A stretch of DNA of 64,000 nt, from assembly GCF_048266365.1 (NCBI RefSeq), contig NZ_JBLWZP010000001.1:637774-701773 (forward strand), written 5' to 3'. Numbering within the stretch: the first letter of the stretch is position 1; every line of letters starts with the position of its first letter. Positions 51,998-61,179 of the stretch are shown here, piece by piece. The stretch comes from Galbibacter sp048266365 (GTDB lineage Bacteria > Bacteroidota > Bacteroidia > Flavobacteriales > Flavobacteriaceae). Under the pieces are notes generated by a model that saw only the letters and a list, made by a program, of their open reading frames with translations, was not told the DNA's origin and searched no databases. The position numbers and the translations under genes were made by a program.

Positions 51998-52465
51998 TTA
52001 TTGCTGTCCTGCGGTGAGTATGGCTTGTAGTCGTTGTTGTAAGTCCTTATCGGACTGTAAAACTACGGCAACTTGTTGATAGCGCTCTATTGTAATACCT
52101 TCTTTAACGATGGCATCTTCCATTTGCTTCTGAAAGCTAGCTTGCTTATTTTGAATCTGGTTCATCACCACTCCGAATTTTTCTTTTTCTTCGCTGCTCG
52201 CTTCGACATTTTTGTCTGTTGCTACAGAGGCCTCATACAGTTCATTGAATCGTTCCAGTTCAAAACCGCTTTCTTCTACGGTTTTTACCATTTCTTGTTG
52301 TGCCTGAGCATTTACTTGCTGAATACCCATAAAAGCCTTGGCAACTTGCCCGAGTTCAGTGTCGGATACTTCTATTTTTTCCTGTGCCGGAGCTTGGGCA
52401 AACGTGGCTGCGCTGATCATTGTAAAACAAAAAATTGCTGCTTTGAGTCTACTTGTAAATTTCAT
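51998..52465 (-). CDS. DUF4168 secreted protein
   Basis: 155 residues. Signal peptide (FCFTMISAATFAQAPAQ) and a helical, Gln- and Glu-rich body with two related units (SDTELGQVAKAFMGIQQVNAQ and ITIERYQQVAVVLQSDKDLQ) that match DUF4168. The family occurs widely in cyanobacteria and Bacteroidota without known function; such periplasmic helical proteins may act as chaperones. Ends 70 bases from anmK, tail to tail. Confidence 0.85.
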   Translation of the reverse strand: MKFTSRLKAAIFCFTMISAATFAQAPAQEKIEVSDTELGQVAKAFMGIQQVNAQAQQEMVKTVEESGFELERFNELYEASVATDKNVEASSEEKEKFGVVMNQIQNKQASFQKQMEDAIVKEGITIERYQQVAVVLQSDKDLQQRLQAILTAGQQ

Positions 52466-52620
52466 GTAATATTAATTTTAATAGTTTTTAATTGTTCGAA
52501 ACTACAATAATCTATTAGGAACACAAAAATCATGATGTTTTTAACAAAAGCTTAATTCAATGAATCTGTATGCTTTAGGCGTTGTATGTCTTGGGGAAAC
52601 CCTTTGGATGTGATGATTTG

Positions 52621-54528
52621 TTATTTTAGAAAATAGGTACCGTTGTTGTCTTGGTCCATCCGTTGTTCCTCTAGCAGACTATCTATAGCCGCTTTGATAT
52701 AAACGGCTTTAAAGGTGATGTTAGCGGTCAATTCGTCTTGAGTTTGAGGTTGCTTTTCGATAGCTTTTAATACCTCTTGTTTTACAATGCTGAGAATGTC
52801 TGGTGCAAGCTGTTGTTTCTTTTTGGTGCACACCGAACATATGCCACAATCCTTTGAGTGCTTTTGATCGAAATAACCAAGCAATTGAACACTTTTACAT
52901 ACCTGATCATTAGTGCAGTAATCGATGACATCTTGGAGTTGATCCGCTCTTATTTGATTGTAGTTTTCAATGGCTCTTGAAATGACATTTATCGTTTTAT
53001 CATCCTCCCGTGGAATTAGAAAATTAATGTTGGTGTCCGCATTGTTGACCTGGTATTCACACATATTGTCTTTGGTTAATTGTTCTAGAAATAACTGAAT
53101 TTGTTGTTCTGAACTTCCTGTCTTTTTTGAGAGCAGGCCTAAACGAATTGAAGTGGGGTAGTCAAATATACCGGGATAGCTGCGAAGTAGGGTTTGCACA
53201 ATTTGTTCGATCACCGGATGCTGGTCCAGATATCTAAAGAGTTGGTGATGACTTGTGGTAAATTGTAATACCGTGTTTTTTGTCGGTTTTTCTAATAGTG
53301 AAATTACCCCGTGACGATCTAGGAGCTTAAGGCCGTTATAAGTTTTAGCTGTTGGAAGCTTATAGGTGTTACAGAATTCTTTGAAATTTAAGCTGAAGTT
53401 TTGGTGTTCGCCTTCTCCGTAGGGAATTTGAAAATAATTGTTGAGTTTGTTGTAAAGTAGCTTTACAAAATTTACATCGGGAAGTGATCCTAGGTATTGA
53501 TCCTTGAGGAGTTTAATATCGTCCGATCCTTTAAGAATAACGGCATAAGCACGGCTTCCGTTTCTTCCCGCTCTTCCGGATTCTTGAAAGTATCCCTCCA
53601 AGGTGCTTGGGTAATTGTAGTGAATAACGCTTTGTACATCGGCTTTGTCAATACCCATGCCGAAGGCATTTGTGGCTACCATTACACGATTTACGTCGCC
53701 AAGCCACTGCTTTAGTTTTTCGCTTTTCTCCCAGGCTTCAAGTCCGCCATGAAAATAATCTGCAGTGATGTTGTTTTTTAGAAGAGCGTCTGCGATTTGC
53801 CGAGTTGCCTTTCGATTGTTTACATAGACAATGGCGCTGCCTTTATACTTTTGAAATATTTTCTGAAGACTTTGTATTTTATCCGTTGTCGGTAGGACAT
53901 GGTAGGCAATATTGGGTCTATGGATGCTCTTTCTTATGAGCTGTGGTTTTGAGAGTTGTAGGTTCGCTATGATGTCGTCACATACTTTTTGCGTTGCAGA
54001 TGCTGTCAATGCCATCATTGGAACTCCCGGCAATAGATCTCTAAGGAGTACACAGTCTCTGTAGCTCGGTCGAAAGTCGTTACCCCATTGTGAGATACAA
54101 TGTGCCTCGTCAATAGCGATGAGGTTGACATTCATGGCCTTGATTCGCTGTTGTACCAAGTCCTGTTGTAGGCGCTCAGGAGAAAGGTATAGAAATTTAA
54201 AATTCCCATAAATACAATTGTCCAAGATTGCATCGACTTCTTGGTATTTCAGTCCACCTATAAGGGCAGCGGTCTTGATGCCGCGCTGTTTTAAATCGGC
54301 AACCTGATTTTCAATCAAAGCAATCAGTGGAGAAACAACAATACAAATCCCTTCGCTGGCCATGGAGGCCACTTGATAGCATAGGGATTTACCCCCGCCT
54401 GTAGGGAAGGAAATAAAGCAGTCTTGTTTTTGCAAGGCAGCTTCTACAGCTTTTTGTTGGAGCGGCCTAAAGCCTGAATATCCCCAAAACTCTTGTAATA
54501 TTGTTATAGGATCCTTCTGATATTCCAT
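52621..54528 (-). CDS. recQ: ATP-dependent DNA helicase RecQ
   Basis: 635 residues. 3'-5' helicase for repair and recombination. Walker A in FPTGGGKSLCYQVA, DEAH box in LIAIDEAHCISQWGNDFRPSY, motif III MALTASATQKV, motif VI YFQESGRAGRNG. The zinc-binding RecQ-Ct part is present with YCTNDQVCKS and CGICSVC. A C-terminal helical domain (about 520-635) takes the place of the usual winged-helix/HRDC; its end with LEEQRMDQDNNGTYFL looks like a short winged helix. In an operon with the AAA ATPase gene upstream (37-base gap). Confidence 0.94.
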   Translation of the reverse strand: MEYQKDPITILQEFWGYSGFRPLQQKAVEAALQKQDCFISFPTGGGKSLCYQVASMASEGICIVVSPLIALIENQVADLKQRGIKTAALIGGLKYQEVDAILDNCIYGNFKFLYLSPERLQQDLVQQRIKAMNVNLIAIDEAHCISQWGNDFRPSYRDCVLLRDLLPGVPMMALTASATQKVCDDIIANLQLSKPQLIRKSIHRPNIAYHVLPTTDKIQSLQKIFQKYKGSAIVYVNNRKATRQIADALLKNNITADYFHGGLEAWEKSEKLKQWLGDVNRVMVATNAFGMGIDKADVQSVIHYNYPSTLEGYFQESGRAGRNGSRAYAVILKGSDDIKLLKDQYLGSLPDVNFVKLLYNKLNNYFQIPYGEGEHQNFSLNFKEFCNTYKLPTAKTYNGLKLLDRHGVISLLEKPTKNTVLQFTTSHHQLFRYLDQHPVIEQIVQTLLRSYPGIFDYPTSIRLGLLSKKTGSSEQQIQLFLEQLTKDNMCEYQVNNADTNINFLIPREDDKTINVISRAIENYNQIRADQLQDVIDYCTNDQVCKSVQLLGYFDQKHSKDCGICSVCTKKKQQLAPDILSIVKQEVLKAIEKQPQTQDELTANITFKAVYIKAAIDSLLEEQRMDQDNNGTYFLK

Positions 54529-54565
54529 GGTGTAATGGTCTTGTGTGCGAATTTATGAAAAATCC

Positions 54566-55102
54566 CTATTTCAATTGTGATTCTATGTAGTTGACTCTGT
54601 TTTCCACAGTGTCTAAAGGCACCTCGATTGGGGTGTATCCATAATTGAGGTAGGTTGCTTTAAGTGCGTTGTAGATGGCCGTGGCCTGTTCAAAACTCTC
54701 ATAGCGTTCGTTGTCACAGCAATAAATTTCTTCCCAGGGGGGGAGCAGAAATACCATATCGTAAGGGTGATTGCGACAAGCATTCTTGAAATGTTCAGGA
54801 TATGCTGTGTTGAAATAGTCCATATAGGCCACAGTATCAGGGATGCCACGGTCGAAAAAAATGGTTTTAGGCACGCTTTCAACTTCTTGGTATTGAGCAA
54901 TCCTTCCATCAAGGAGCCTTTGGCTAAATAGTATAGGTTCGGTTAGAAATAATTGTTCTACTCCTTCTGCTCTGGCGGCCAGTATGACTTCCCGTGAGAT
55001 CTCATCTAAACAATAGTGTCCGTGTGATTTTAAATGGTCGATAATCACGGTTTTTCCAGTACCCGGACCTCCTGTAATTACTATTTTTCTGTTTACTTGC
55101 AT
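54566..55102 (-). CDS. AAA_28-type P-loop ATPase
   Basis: 178 residues from ATG 55102 (a TTG at 55114 is an alternative). Walker A in KIVITGGPGTGKTVIIDHL; a kinase-like lid with LFSQRLLDGRIAQY and FFDRGIPDTVAYMDYF. Relatives (NadR-like/AAA_28) are putative small-molecule kinases. No second domain is fused. Functions with recQ only by position, which may be accidental. Good -7 box TATTTTTG at 55119-55126. Confidence 0.8.
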   Translation of the reverse strand: MQVNRKIVITGGPGTGKTVIIDHLKSHGHYCLDEISREVILAARAEGVEQLFLTEPILFSQRLLDGRIAQYQEVESVPKTIFFDRGIPDTVAYMDYFNTAYPEHFKNACRNHPYDMVFLLPPWEEIYCCDNERYESFEQATAIYNALKATYLNYGYTPIEVPLDTVENRVNYIESQLK

Positions 55103-55118
55103 GATGTGTTTCAAAGCG

Positions 55119-55126
55119 CAAAAATA
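55119..55126 (-). promoter_or_regulatory. -7 box TATTTTTG of the AAA ATPase-recQ operon
   Basis: Exact match on the minus strand; leader of about 12 bases to the ATG at 55102. Confidence 0.45.
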
Positions 55127-55167
55127 ACTAAATGCAGTGGTTATTTAAAAATTGTAGAGGAAAACTG

Positions 55168-55175
55168 TATCTTTG
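55168..55175 (+). promoter_or_regulatory. -7 box TATCTTTG of the DUF493 gene
   Basis: Exact match, 38 bases before the ATG at 55214. A TTG at 55152-55154 is too close for an ideal -33. Confidence 0.5.
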
Positions 55176-55213
55176 CTCTCAGAAACAAAAGTGAAAAATT
55201 CAGTAGAGTTTAA

Positions 55214-55504
55214 ATGAAAAACCCAGAAGAAGAGAAGGCATTTTACGAGCGATTGCAAGAACAGTTGGACGATACGACGAAATTTCCGTCAATTTATTTG
55301 TACAAATTTATCGTTCCAAGTACAGGTGGTAAAGTAGAACAGGTTATCTCTTTTTTTGACAACAGTGGTGCGGTAGTGAATACCAAAACTTCCTCTAAAG
55401 GAAATTTTACGAGTGTATCCATAGAGGTGACCATGGAAAGTTCTCAGGCAGTTGTTGATAAATATAAAGCTGTCAGCGTGGTAGAGGGTGTTATTTCTTT
55501 GTAA
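55214..55504 (+). CDS. DUF493 (YbeD-like) protein
   Basis: 96 residues. Small alpha/beta fold; FYERLQEQLDDTTKFPSIYLYKFIV followed by NTKTSSKGNFTSVSIEVTMESSQAVVDKY is a typical DUF493 pattern. ACT-like fold, possibly a regulatory ligand-binding protein; physiological role unknown. Single gene with its own promoter; the following DUF4290 gene is 92 bases away. Confidence 0.88.
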   Translation: MKNPEEEKAFYERLQEQLDDTTKFPSIYLYKFIVPSTGGKVEQVISFFDNSGAVVNTKTSSKGNFTSVSIEVTMESSQAVVDKYKAVSVVEGVISL

Positions 55505-55596
55505 ATACGCTTTGATAACCCGTAAATTTTCTTATTTTGCAATTTGTTTAATGCGATTATCGCAATGACTTCATCCTAATTAATTTTAATTTTATT

Positions 55597-56235
55597 TTGA
55601 TAGATAATTTAGAATACAACAGTGAGCGACCAAAGCTTAATATTCCTGAGTACGGCCGCCATATACAGAAAATGGTCGACTACGTTGTAGCCATAGAAGA
55701 TCGCGACCAGCGCAATAAGGTTGCGCAAGCCCTTATTGGAGTAATGGGGAATTTAAACCCTCATCTTCGAGATGTGCCGGATTTTCAACACAAACTATGG
55801 GATCAGCTGTTTATAATTTCTGATTTCCAATTGGATGTGGATTCTCCATTTCCAAAGCCTACCCGGGAGATACTTGAAAAACGTCCGGATCCACTACCTT
55901 ATCCGCAGAACTTTCCTAAGTACCGTTTCTACGGAAACAATATCAAAAGGATGGTAGACGTTTGTGTAAGCTGGGAAGAAGGTGATTTAAAGGATGCTTT
56001 AAAGTTCACTATTGCCAATCACATGAAAAAAAGTTATCTGAACTGGAACAAGGACACTGTGAAAGATGAAACTATTTTCGAGCATTTATTTGAACTCAGC
56101 GATGGTAAAATCAACTTAGCAAAGTGGGATGAAGATTTAGCTGAGAGCAAGGATTTGGTGAAAAATAGAGTTAATAAACCAAGGCCAAACACCAATCCCA
56201 GAAAGAGTAATAAGGGGAGAAAGAAAAGATATTAA
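55597..56235 (+). CDS. DUF4290 protein, TTG start
   Basis: 212 residues, beginning at TTG 55597. No in-frame ATG exists near the 5' end, and the conserved first residues of the family (NLEYNSERPKLNIPEYGRHIQKMVDYVV) start right after it, so TTG is the start. Helical body, ending in a basic tail (NPRKSNKGRKKRY) that could bind RNA or DNA. Function unknown; found in nearly every Bacteroidota genome upstream of murA. Followed by murA after 17 bases. Confidence 0.86.
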   Translation: MIDNLEYNSERPKLNIPEYGRHIQKMVDYVVAIEDRDQRNKVAQALIGVMGNLNPHLRDVPDFQHKLWDQLFIISDFQLDVDSPFPKPTREILEKRPDPLPYPQNFPKYRFYGNNIKRMVDVCVSWEEGDLKDALKFTIANHMKKSYLNWNKDTVKDETIFEHLFELSDGKINLAKWDEDLAESKDLVKNRVNKPRPNTNPRKSNKGRKKRY

Positions 56236-56252
56236 ATCGGCATAGTATATTT

Positions 56253-57563
56253 ATGGGTACATTCAAAATCGAAGGGGGCGCTAAATTAAGCGGAGAGATT
56301 ACCCCACAGGGGGCAAAAAATGAAGCGCTTCAAATTTTATGTGCTGTATTGCTTACCGATCAAACGGTAACCATTCACAACATTCCAAATATTATTGACG
56401 TCAATAAGTTGATTAAATTGCTGGAGAATTTGGGAGTTAGTATCCGAAAAGTCGGAACCTCTTCATTTTCATTTAAGGCGGATAATCTAAACTTGGATTA
56501 CTTGCAATCAGAACAATTTAAGGAAGACGGTAGAGGTCTTAGAGGGTCTATTATGATAGTCGGACCGCTTTTAGCTCGTTTTGGTAAAGGGTATATTCCT
56601 AAACCGGGAGGGGATAAGATTGGTCGTAGAAGACTTGATACGCATTTCGAAGGTTTCATCAAATTGGGTGCGCAATTCCGTTACAATAGGGAAGAGCATT
56701 TTTATGGTGTTGAAGCTAAAAGATTAAAAGGGGCGTACATGCTTTTAGACGAAGCTTCTGTAACCGGGACTGCAAATATTGTGATGGCTGCTGTCCTAGC
56801 AGAAGGAACCACAACGATATACAATGCTGCTTGTGAACCTTACCTTCAACAGCTCTGTAATATGCTGAACAATATGGGTGCAAAAATCTCCGGAGTTGGA
56901 TCAAATTTATTGATCATTGAGGGAGTGGAAAGTCTTGGAGCAACGGAACATTCAGTACTTCCGGATATGATTGAGATTGGAAGTTGGATGGGGATGGCTG
57001 CAATGACCAAGAGTGAGCTGACCATTAAAAATGTGGGATGGTCTCACCTGGGGCAAATTCCTAATGTATTTAGAAAACTTGGAATCACTGTTGAAAAACG
57101 AGGTGACGATATTTATATTCCTGAACACGTAGATGGATACGAGGTTCAGAACTTTATTGATGGTTCGATACTGACCATCTCCGATGCGCCATGGCCTGGA
57201 TTTACTCCAGATTTATTGAGCATCATCCTAACTGTTGCCACTCAGGCAAGAGGTAGTGTGCTTATTCATCAAAAAATGTTTGAAAGCCGTCTTTTCTTTG
57301 TTGATAAGCTCATTGATATGGGGGCAAAGATCATTCTTTGTGATCCACATCGCGCTACAGTGATTGGGCATGATTTTAAGTCGAGCTTAAAATCCACAGT
57401 GATGACTTCTCCAGATATCCGTGCAGGGGTTTCTTTATTGATTGCCGCTTTATCTGCCAAGGGAACATCAACCATTCACAATATCGAACAGATCGATAGA
57501 GGATATCAGAATATAGACGGTCGATTAAAAGCCATCGGAGCTAATATTGTAAGGCTAGATTAA
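56253..57563 (+). CDS. murA: UDP-N-acetylglucosamine 1-carboxyvinyltransferase with Asp in place of the catalytic Cys
   Basis: 436 residues, complete. First committed step of peptidoglycan synthesis: enolpyruvyl transfer to UDP-GlcNAc. Motifs: GGAKLSGEITPQGAKNEAL, the flexible loop with KPGGDKIGRRRLDTHFEGF, and the RGYQNIDGRLKAIGANI end. The loop has Asp121 where the E. coli enzyme has Cys115. Enzymes with that Asp work and are insensitive to fosfomycin, which alkylates the Cys. Translated 17 bases after the DUF4290 gene. A 173-base gap precedes pyrR. Confidence 0.95.
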   Translation: MGTFKIEGGAKLSGEITPQGAKNEALQILCAVLLTDQTVTIHNIPNIIDVNKLIKLLENLGVSIRKVGTSSFSFKADNLNLDYLQSEQFKEDGRGLRGSIMIVGPLLARFGKGYIPKPGGDKIGRRRLDTHFEGFIKLGAQFRYNREEHFYGVEAKRLKGAYMLLDEASVTGTANIVMAAVLAEGTTTIYNAACEPYLQQLCNMLNNMGAKISGVGSNLLIIEGVESLGATEHSVLPDMIEIGSWMGMAAMTKSELTIKNVGWSHLGQIPNVFRKLGITVEKRGDDIYIPEHVDGYEVQNFIDGSILTISDAPWPGFTPDLLSIILTVATQARGSVLIHQKMFESRLFFVDKLIDMGAKIILCDPHRATVIGHDFKSSLKSTVMTSPDIRAGVSLLIAALSAKGTSTIHNIEQIDRGYQNIDGRLKAIGANIVRLD

Positions 57564-57736
57564 AAGCCTTTGAGAGGTGGGGTTTGTGTTTGGTACTGTG
57601 ATTTAAAAACAGTTGACCTGTGCAGGGTTGAGGTGTTTGGATTGCACTTCGGCATAAATATTTCACTTAAAACATCGGCTACGGGATTTTGTCCATAAAA
57701 ATATGTAATTTTACATTCCATTTACTTCAAAAGCAT

Positions 57737-58276
57737 ATGAGTCAAAAAGTTCTACTTTCAGCAAAAGAGATCGATATCATACTCCACCGTTTGGCTTGTC
57801 AACTCATTGAGAATCATTTGGATTTTAGTGAAACTGTCCTAATGGGAATTCAGCCAAGGGGGATTTATGTGGCTGAACGATTGGCTAAAATTCTTCAAGA
57901 ACATTACGGTATTGAGAACCTAAAACTAGGTTATCTGGATATAACTTTTTTCAGAGATGACTTCAGAAGAGGCGGAAAGCCCTTAGAGGCCAATAAAACA
58001 AAAATTGACTTTTTGGTCGAAGATAAAAATGTGGTCTTTGTTGATGATGTGTTGTACACCGGTAGAAGTATTCGCGCAGCATTGACTGCGATCCAATCCT
58101 TTGGTAGACCTAAGGAAATTGAATTGTTGACCCTGATCGATAGACGATTTAGCAGAAACCTTCCAATACAACCGGATTACCGAGGGCGGCAGGTGGATGC
58201 GATTAACGAAGAGAAAGTAAAGGTGATGTGGAAGGAACAGGAAGGAGAAGATAAGGTATATTTGATAAATAAATAG
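57737..58276 (+). CDS. pyrR: Bifunctional pyrimidine regulator/uracil phosphoribosyltransferase
   Basis: 180 residues from ATG 57737 (57689 would add a Phe-rich piece). PyrR senses UMP and represses pyr genes in many bacteria; as an enzyme it converts uracil and PRPP to UMP. PRPP motif NVVFVDDVLYTGRSIRAALTAI, the loop GIQPRGIYVAERLA, and the basic strand RRGGKPLEANKTKIDF. Starts an operon: pyrB follows after 7 bases, then the STAS-like gene, rnz and pdxH. Whether it controls these by RNA binding is uncertain; no clear pyr attenuator is visible in the 173-base leader. Confidence 0.93.
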   Translation: MSQKVLLSAKEIDIILHRLACQLIENHLDFSETVLMGIQPRGIYVAERLAKILQEHYGIENLKLGYLDITFFRDDFRRGGKPLEANKTKIDFLVEDKNVVFVDDVLYTGRSIRAALTAIQSFGRPKEIELLTLIDRRFSRNLPIQPDYRGRQVDAINEEKVKVMWKEQEGEDKVYLINK

Positions 58277-58283
58277 CTAAACG

Positions 58284-59213
58284 ATGAGCGAACTAAGTGT
58301 AAATCACTTATTGGGAATAAAGTATATTAAGGAGTCAGATATTCAATTGATTTTTGAAACCGCTGACCAATTTAAAGAGGTTATTAATCGTCCTATTAAA
58401 AAAGTCCCTTCGCTACGGGATATCACAATCGCTAATTTGTTTTTTGAGAATAGTACTAGAACACGACTCTCTTTTGAATTAGCGGAAAAAAGGCTCTCTG
58501 CCGACGTGGTTAACTTTTCAGCTGCCCAATCATCGGTGAAAAAAGGAGAAACCTTAATCGATACGGTCAATAACATTCTATCGATGAAAGTGGATATGGT
58601 GGTGATGCGTCATCCCAACCCTGGTGCTGGAGTGTTCTTGTCTAAGCACATTAATGCTAGTATTGTAAATGCTGGAGATGGAGCTCATGAGCACCCTACA
58701 CAGGCCTTATTGGATTCGTATTCTATACGAGAAAGATTAGGGGATGTAGCCGGTAAAAAAGTAGTAATTGTCGGGGATATTTTACACTCAAGGGTGGCGC
58801 TATCCAATATCTTTGCACTACAGATGCAAGGAGCAGAGGTGAAGGTATGCGGACCAAAAACTTTGATCCCAAAATATATCAACTCCCTAGGTGTGGAAGT
58901 TGAAATGGATTTGAGAAAGGCGCTTGAGTGGTGTGATGTCGCCAATATGTTACGAGTGCAAAATGAACGTATGGACATTAGTTATTTCCCTTCTACAAGG
59001 GAATATACACAACTCTTCGGAGTGAATAAAAAGTTATTAGATTCCTTAGATAAGGAAGTTGTGATCATGCACCCGGGACCTATCAATAGGGGGGTGGAAA
59101 TAACCAGCGATGTAGCCGATTCCAAACAAGCCATTATATTAAATCAGGTAGAAAATGGAGTTGCTATTCGTATGGCGGTGATATATTTACTAGCTTCAAA
59201 AATTAAACAATAG
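58284..59213 (+). CDS. pyrB: Aspartate carbamoyltransferase catalytic subunit
   Basis: 309 residues. Joins carbamoyl phosphate and aspartate in pyrimidine synthesis. Motifs FFENSTRTRLSFELA and DGAHEHPTQALLDSYSI and a C-terminal MHPGPINRGVEI. No pyrI regulatory gene follows, so it is the unregulated, B. subtilis-like type. Between pyrR (7 bases) and the next gene (4 bases). Confidence 0.97.
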   Translation: MSELSVNHLLGIKYIKESDIQLIFETADQFKEVINRPIKKVPSLRDITIANLFFENSTRTRLSFELAEKRLSADVVNFSAAQSSVKKGETLIDTVNNILSMKVDMVVMRHPNPGAGVFLSKHINASIVNAGDGAHEHPTQALLDSYSIRERLGDVAGKKVVIVGDILHSRVALSNIFALQMQGAEVKVCGPKTLIPKYINSLGVEVEMDLRKALEWCDVANMLRVQNERMDISYFPSTREYTQLFGVNKKLLDSLDKEVVIMHPGPINRGVEITSDVADSKQAIILNQVENGVAIRMAVIYLLASKIKQ

Positions 59214-59217
59214 GGGT

Positions 59218-59550
59218 ATGATTATCGATAGTCAAGAGAACATTTCAGTACTTACACAAGAAAAAGTGTCATTAAGTACCTTTGTAGAGAACTTCAAGAA
59301 GGCCTTGCCTAGCCTTGAGAGCAATCATTTGATTTTGAACTTACTCTCCCTTGCCAGGGTTGATGCTAATGACCTTGTGGAGTTTTTAGAATTCTCTCGA
59401 AAACATAAGGCGGCTAAGAAGTCATTTATATTAGTAGCGAATGCGGTGGACTTTGAAAAGGTGCATACAGACTTAAGTGTGGCTCCTAGTTTAAGAGAAG
59501 CTTATGATTTAATTGAAATCGAAGATATAGAACGAGATTTGGAGTTCTAA
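59218..59550 (+). CDS. Small STAS-like protein of unknown function
   Basis: 110 residues. A single alpha/beta domain with the layout of a STAS fold: alternating strands and helices (LSTFVENFKKALPSLESNHLILNLLSLARVDANDLVEFLEFSRKHKAAKKSFILVANAVDF) and an acidic end (EIEDIERDLEF) that is strongly conserved in flavobacteria. No catalytic residue. It sits 4 bases after pyrB and 21 bases before rnz, so it may be a partner of ribonuclease Z; databases sometimes call it ribonuclease Z by position only. STAS assignment is my inference. Confidence 0.7.
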   Translation: MIIDSQENISVLTQEKVSLSTFVENFKKALPSLESNHLILNLLSLARVDANDLVEFLEFSRKHKAAKKSFILVANAVDFEKVHTDLSVAPSLREAYDLIEIEDIERDLEF

Positions 59551-59571
59551 ACGGGGTTTAAAATTAAGACC

Positions 59572-60480
59572 ATGATGAAATTGCATATATTGGGTTGTTA
59601 TAGTGCTACTCCAAGGGCATTTACCAATCCAACTGCCCAGGTGCTGGAAATCAAAGGACATCTTTTTTTGATTGACTGCGGGGAGGGTACCCAAGTGCAA
59701 TTGCGTCGTCAGAAGATTAAGTTTTCACGGATCAAACATATTTTTATTTCTCATCTGCACGGGGATCACTTCTTTGGTTTACCTGGACTGTTGTCTACTT
59801 TTAGATTATTGGGCAGGGATACAGAAGTTCATGTTTACGGTCCTAAAGGAATAAAACAAGCCGTGACAACCATGTTGAAGGTTGGACAAGCTTGGACGAA
59901 CTACCCGCTGCTATTTCATGAATTGGACTCCAAAGAGTCCGAACTCGTTATGGAAGATGAGAAGGTGGAAGTGTTTACCATTCCACTCATTCACCGGGTG
60001 TACACCAACGGATATTTGTTTAGAGAAAAGATTGGTGAACGAAAACTCGATATTGATGCGGTGTTGAATTTAAATATCGATACCTGTTACTACCGAAATA
60101 TTAAACAGGGAAAAGATTTGGTTTTGGATACCGGGGAGCGCATTGAAAATGAGCGATTGACTATGGATCCACCACCAACAAAGTCCTACGCCTTTTGTAG
60201 TGACACGGCCTATAATGAAGCGATGATTCCACTGATTAAAAATGTAGATCTGTTGTATCACGAATCCACATTTTTAGAACAGCATCACGACATGGCTACA
60301 CAAACGGGACATTCTACAGCTATACAGGCCGCAACCATTGCCGATAAAGCTGGTGTAGGCACTTTGATTTTAGGGCACTATTCTACGCGATATAAGGATT
60401 TGGAACTTTTTAGATCCGAGGCTCACAGTGTTTTCGATAAGGTGGAACTGGCAGAGGATGGAAAGGAATTTAAAATTTAA
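59572..60480 (+). CDS. rnz: Ribonuclease Z
   Basis: 302 residues; the ATG at 59575 could be used as well. Endonuclease that trims tRNA 3' trailers. Zinc beta-lactamase fold with HLHGDHFFGLPG (motif II), further zinc ligands in the LFHELDSK-KSYAFCSDTAYN-type regions and HSTAIQAATIADKAGVGTLILGHYSTRY near the end. In the pyrR operon, translated after the STAS-like gene. Confidence 0.94.
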   Translation: MMKLHILGCYSATPRAFTNPTAQVLEIKGHLFLIDCGEGTQVQLRRQKIKFSRIKHIFISHLHGDHFFGLPGLLSTFRLLGRDTEVHVYGPKGIKQAVTTMLKVGQAWTNYPLLFHELDSKESELVMEDEKVEVFTIPLIHRVYTNGYLFREKIGERKLDIDAVLNLNIDTCYYRNIKQGKDLVLDTGERIENERLTMDPPPTKSYAFCSDTAYNEAMIPLIKNVDLLYHESTFLEQHHDMATQTGHSTAIQAATIADKAGVGTLILGHYSTRYKDLELFRSEAHSVFDKVELAEDGKEFKI

Positions 60481-60492
60481 GCACATTGGTAT

Positions 60493-61152
60493 ATGGCTAT
60501 GGAAAATGAAAAAGATTTAAGTAATTACAGAAAGGTTTATCAAAAGAGTGCATTGGATCAAAAAAATGTTCCCCAGGATCCTATAACACTATTTCAACGT
60601 TGGTTTTATGAGGTAGAACAAAGTGGTTCTGTCGATGAGGTCAATGCCATGACACTTACTACAATTGGTTTGGATGGTTTTCCGAAAAGTCGTGTGGTCT
60701 TGTTGAAGCGTTTTAATGAAAATGGCTTTGTGTTCTTTACCAATTACAATAGTGAAAAGGGAAAAGCAATAGCTGCAAATCCTCATGTGTGTGTTTCATT
60801 CTTCTGGCCTGCCATGGAACGGCAAGTCATCATAAAAGGAACAGCGCATAAATTGGCTGAGAATCTCTCTGATGGCTATTTTGAATCCAGACCTAGAGGA
60901 AGTCAGTTGGGTGCTTTGGTGTCGAATCAAAGTGAACCTTTGGAGTCACGAGAGTATCTCGAAGACAAATTAAAGCGACTCGAAGCTCAATATGAGGGTA
61001 AAGAAATTCCACGCCCAGATTATTGGGGTGGTTTTACGGTTGAGCCACATAGTGTAGAGTTTTGGCAGGGAAGGCCAAATCGACTTCATGATCGCCTATT
61101 ATTTAAATTGGGCGATGACTTCAATTGGGAGATAATTCGTTTAAATCCATAG
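60493..61152 (+). CDS. pdxH: Pyridoxamine 5'-phosphate oxidase
   Basis: 219 residues. FMN enzyme completing vitamin B6 synthesis or salvage: MTLTTIGLDGFPKSRVVLLKRF, the FMN loop FTNYNSEKGKAIAANP, and the C-terminal VEPHSVEFWQGRPNRLHDRLLF. Length near E. coli PdxH (218). Last gene of the pyrR operon, 12 bases after rnz. Confidence 0.95.
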   Translation: MAMENEKDLSNYRKVYQKSALDQKNVPQDPITLFQRWFYEVEQSGSVDEVNAMTLTTIGLDGFPKSRVVLLKRFNENGFVFFTNYNSEKGKAIAANPHVCVSFFWPAMERQVIIKGTAHKLAENLSDGYFESRPRGSQLGALVSNQSEPLESREYLEDKLKRLEAQYEGKEIPRPDYWGGFTVEPHSVEFWQGRPNRLHDRLLFKLGDDFNWEIIRLNP

Positions 61153-61179
61153 GAAATTTGCATTTCAACGATTTTTTTT

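Noticed and set aside
57564..57736. PyrR-controlled attenuator before pyrR
   Set aside because: No convincing anti-terminator/terminator pair or PyrR anti-terminator loop was found in the 173 bases.
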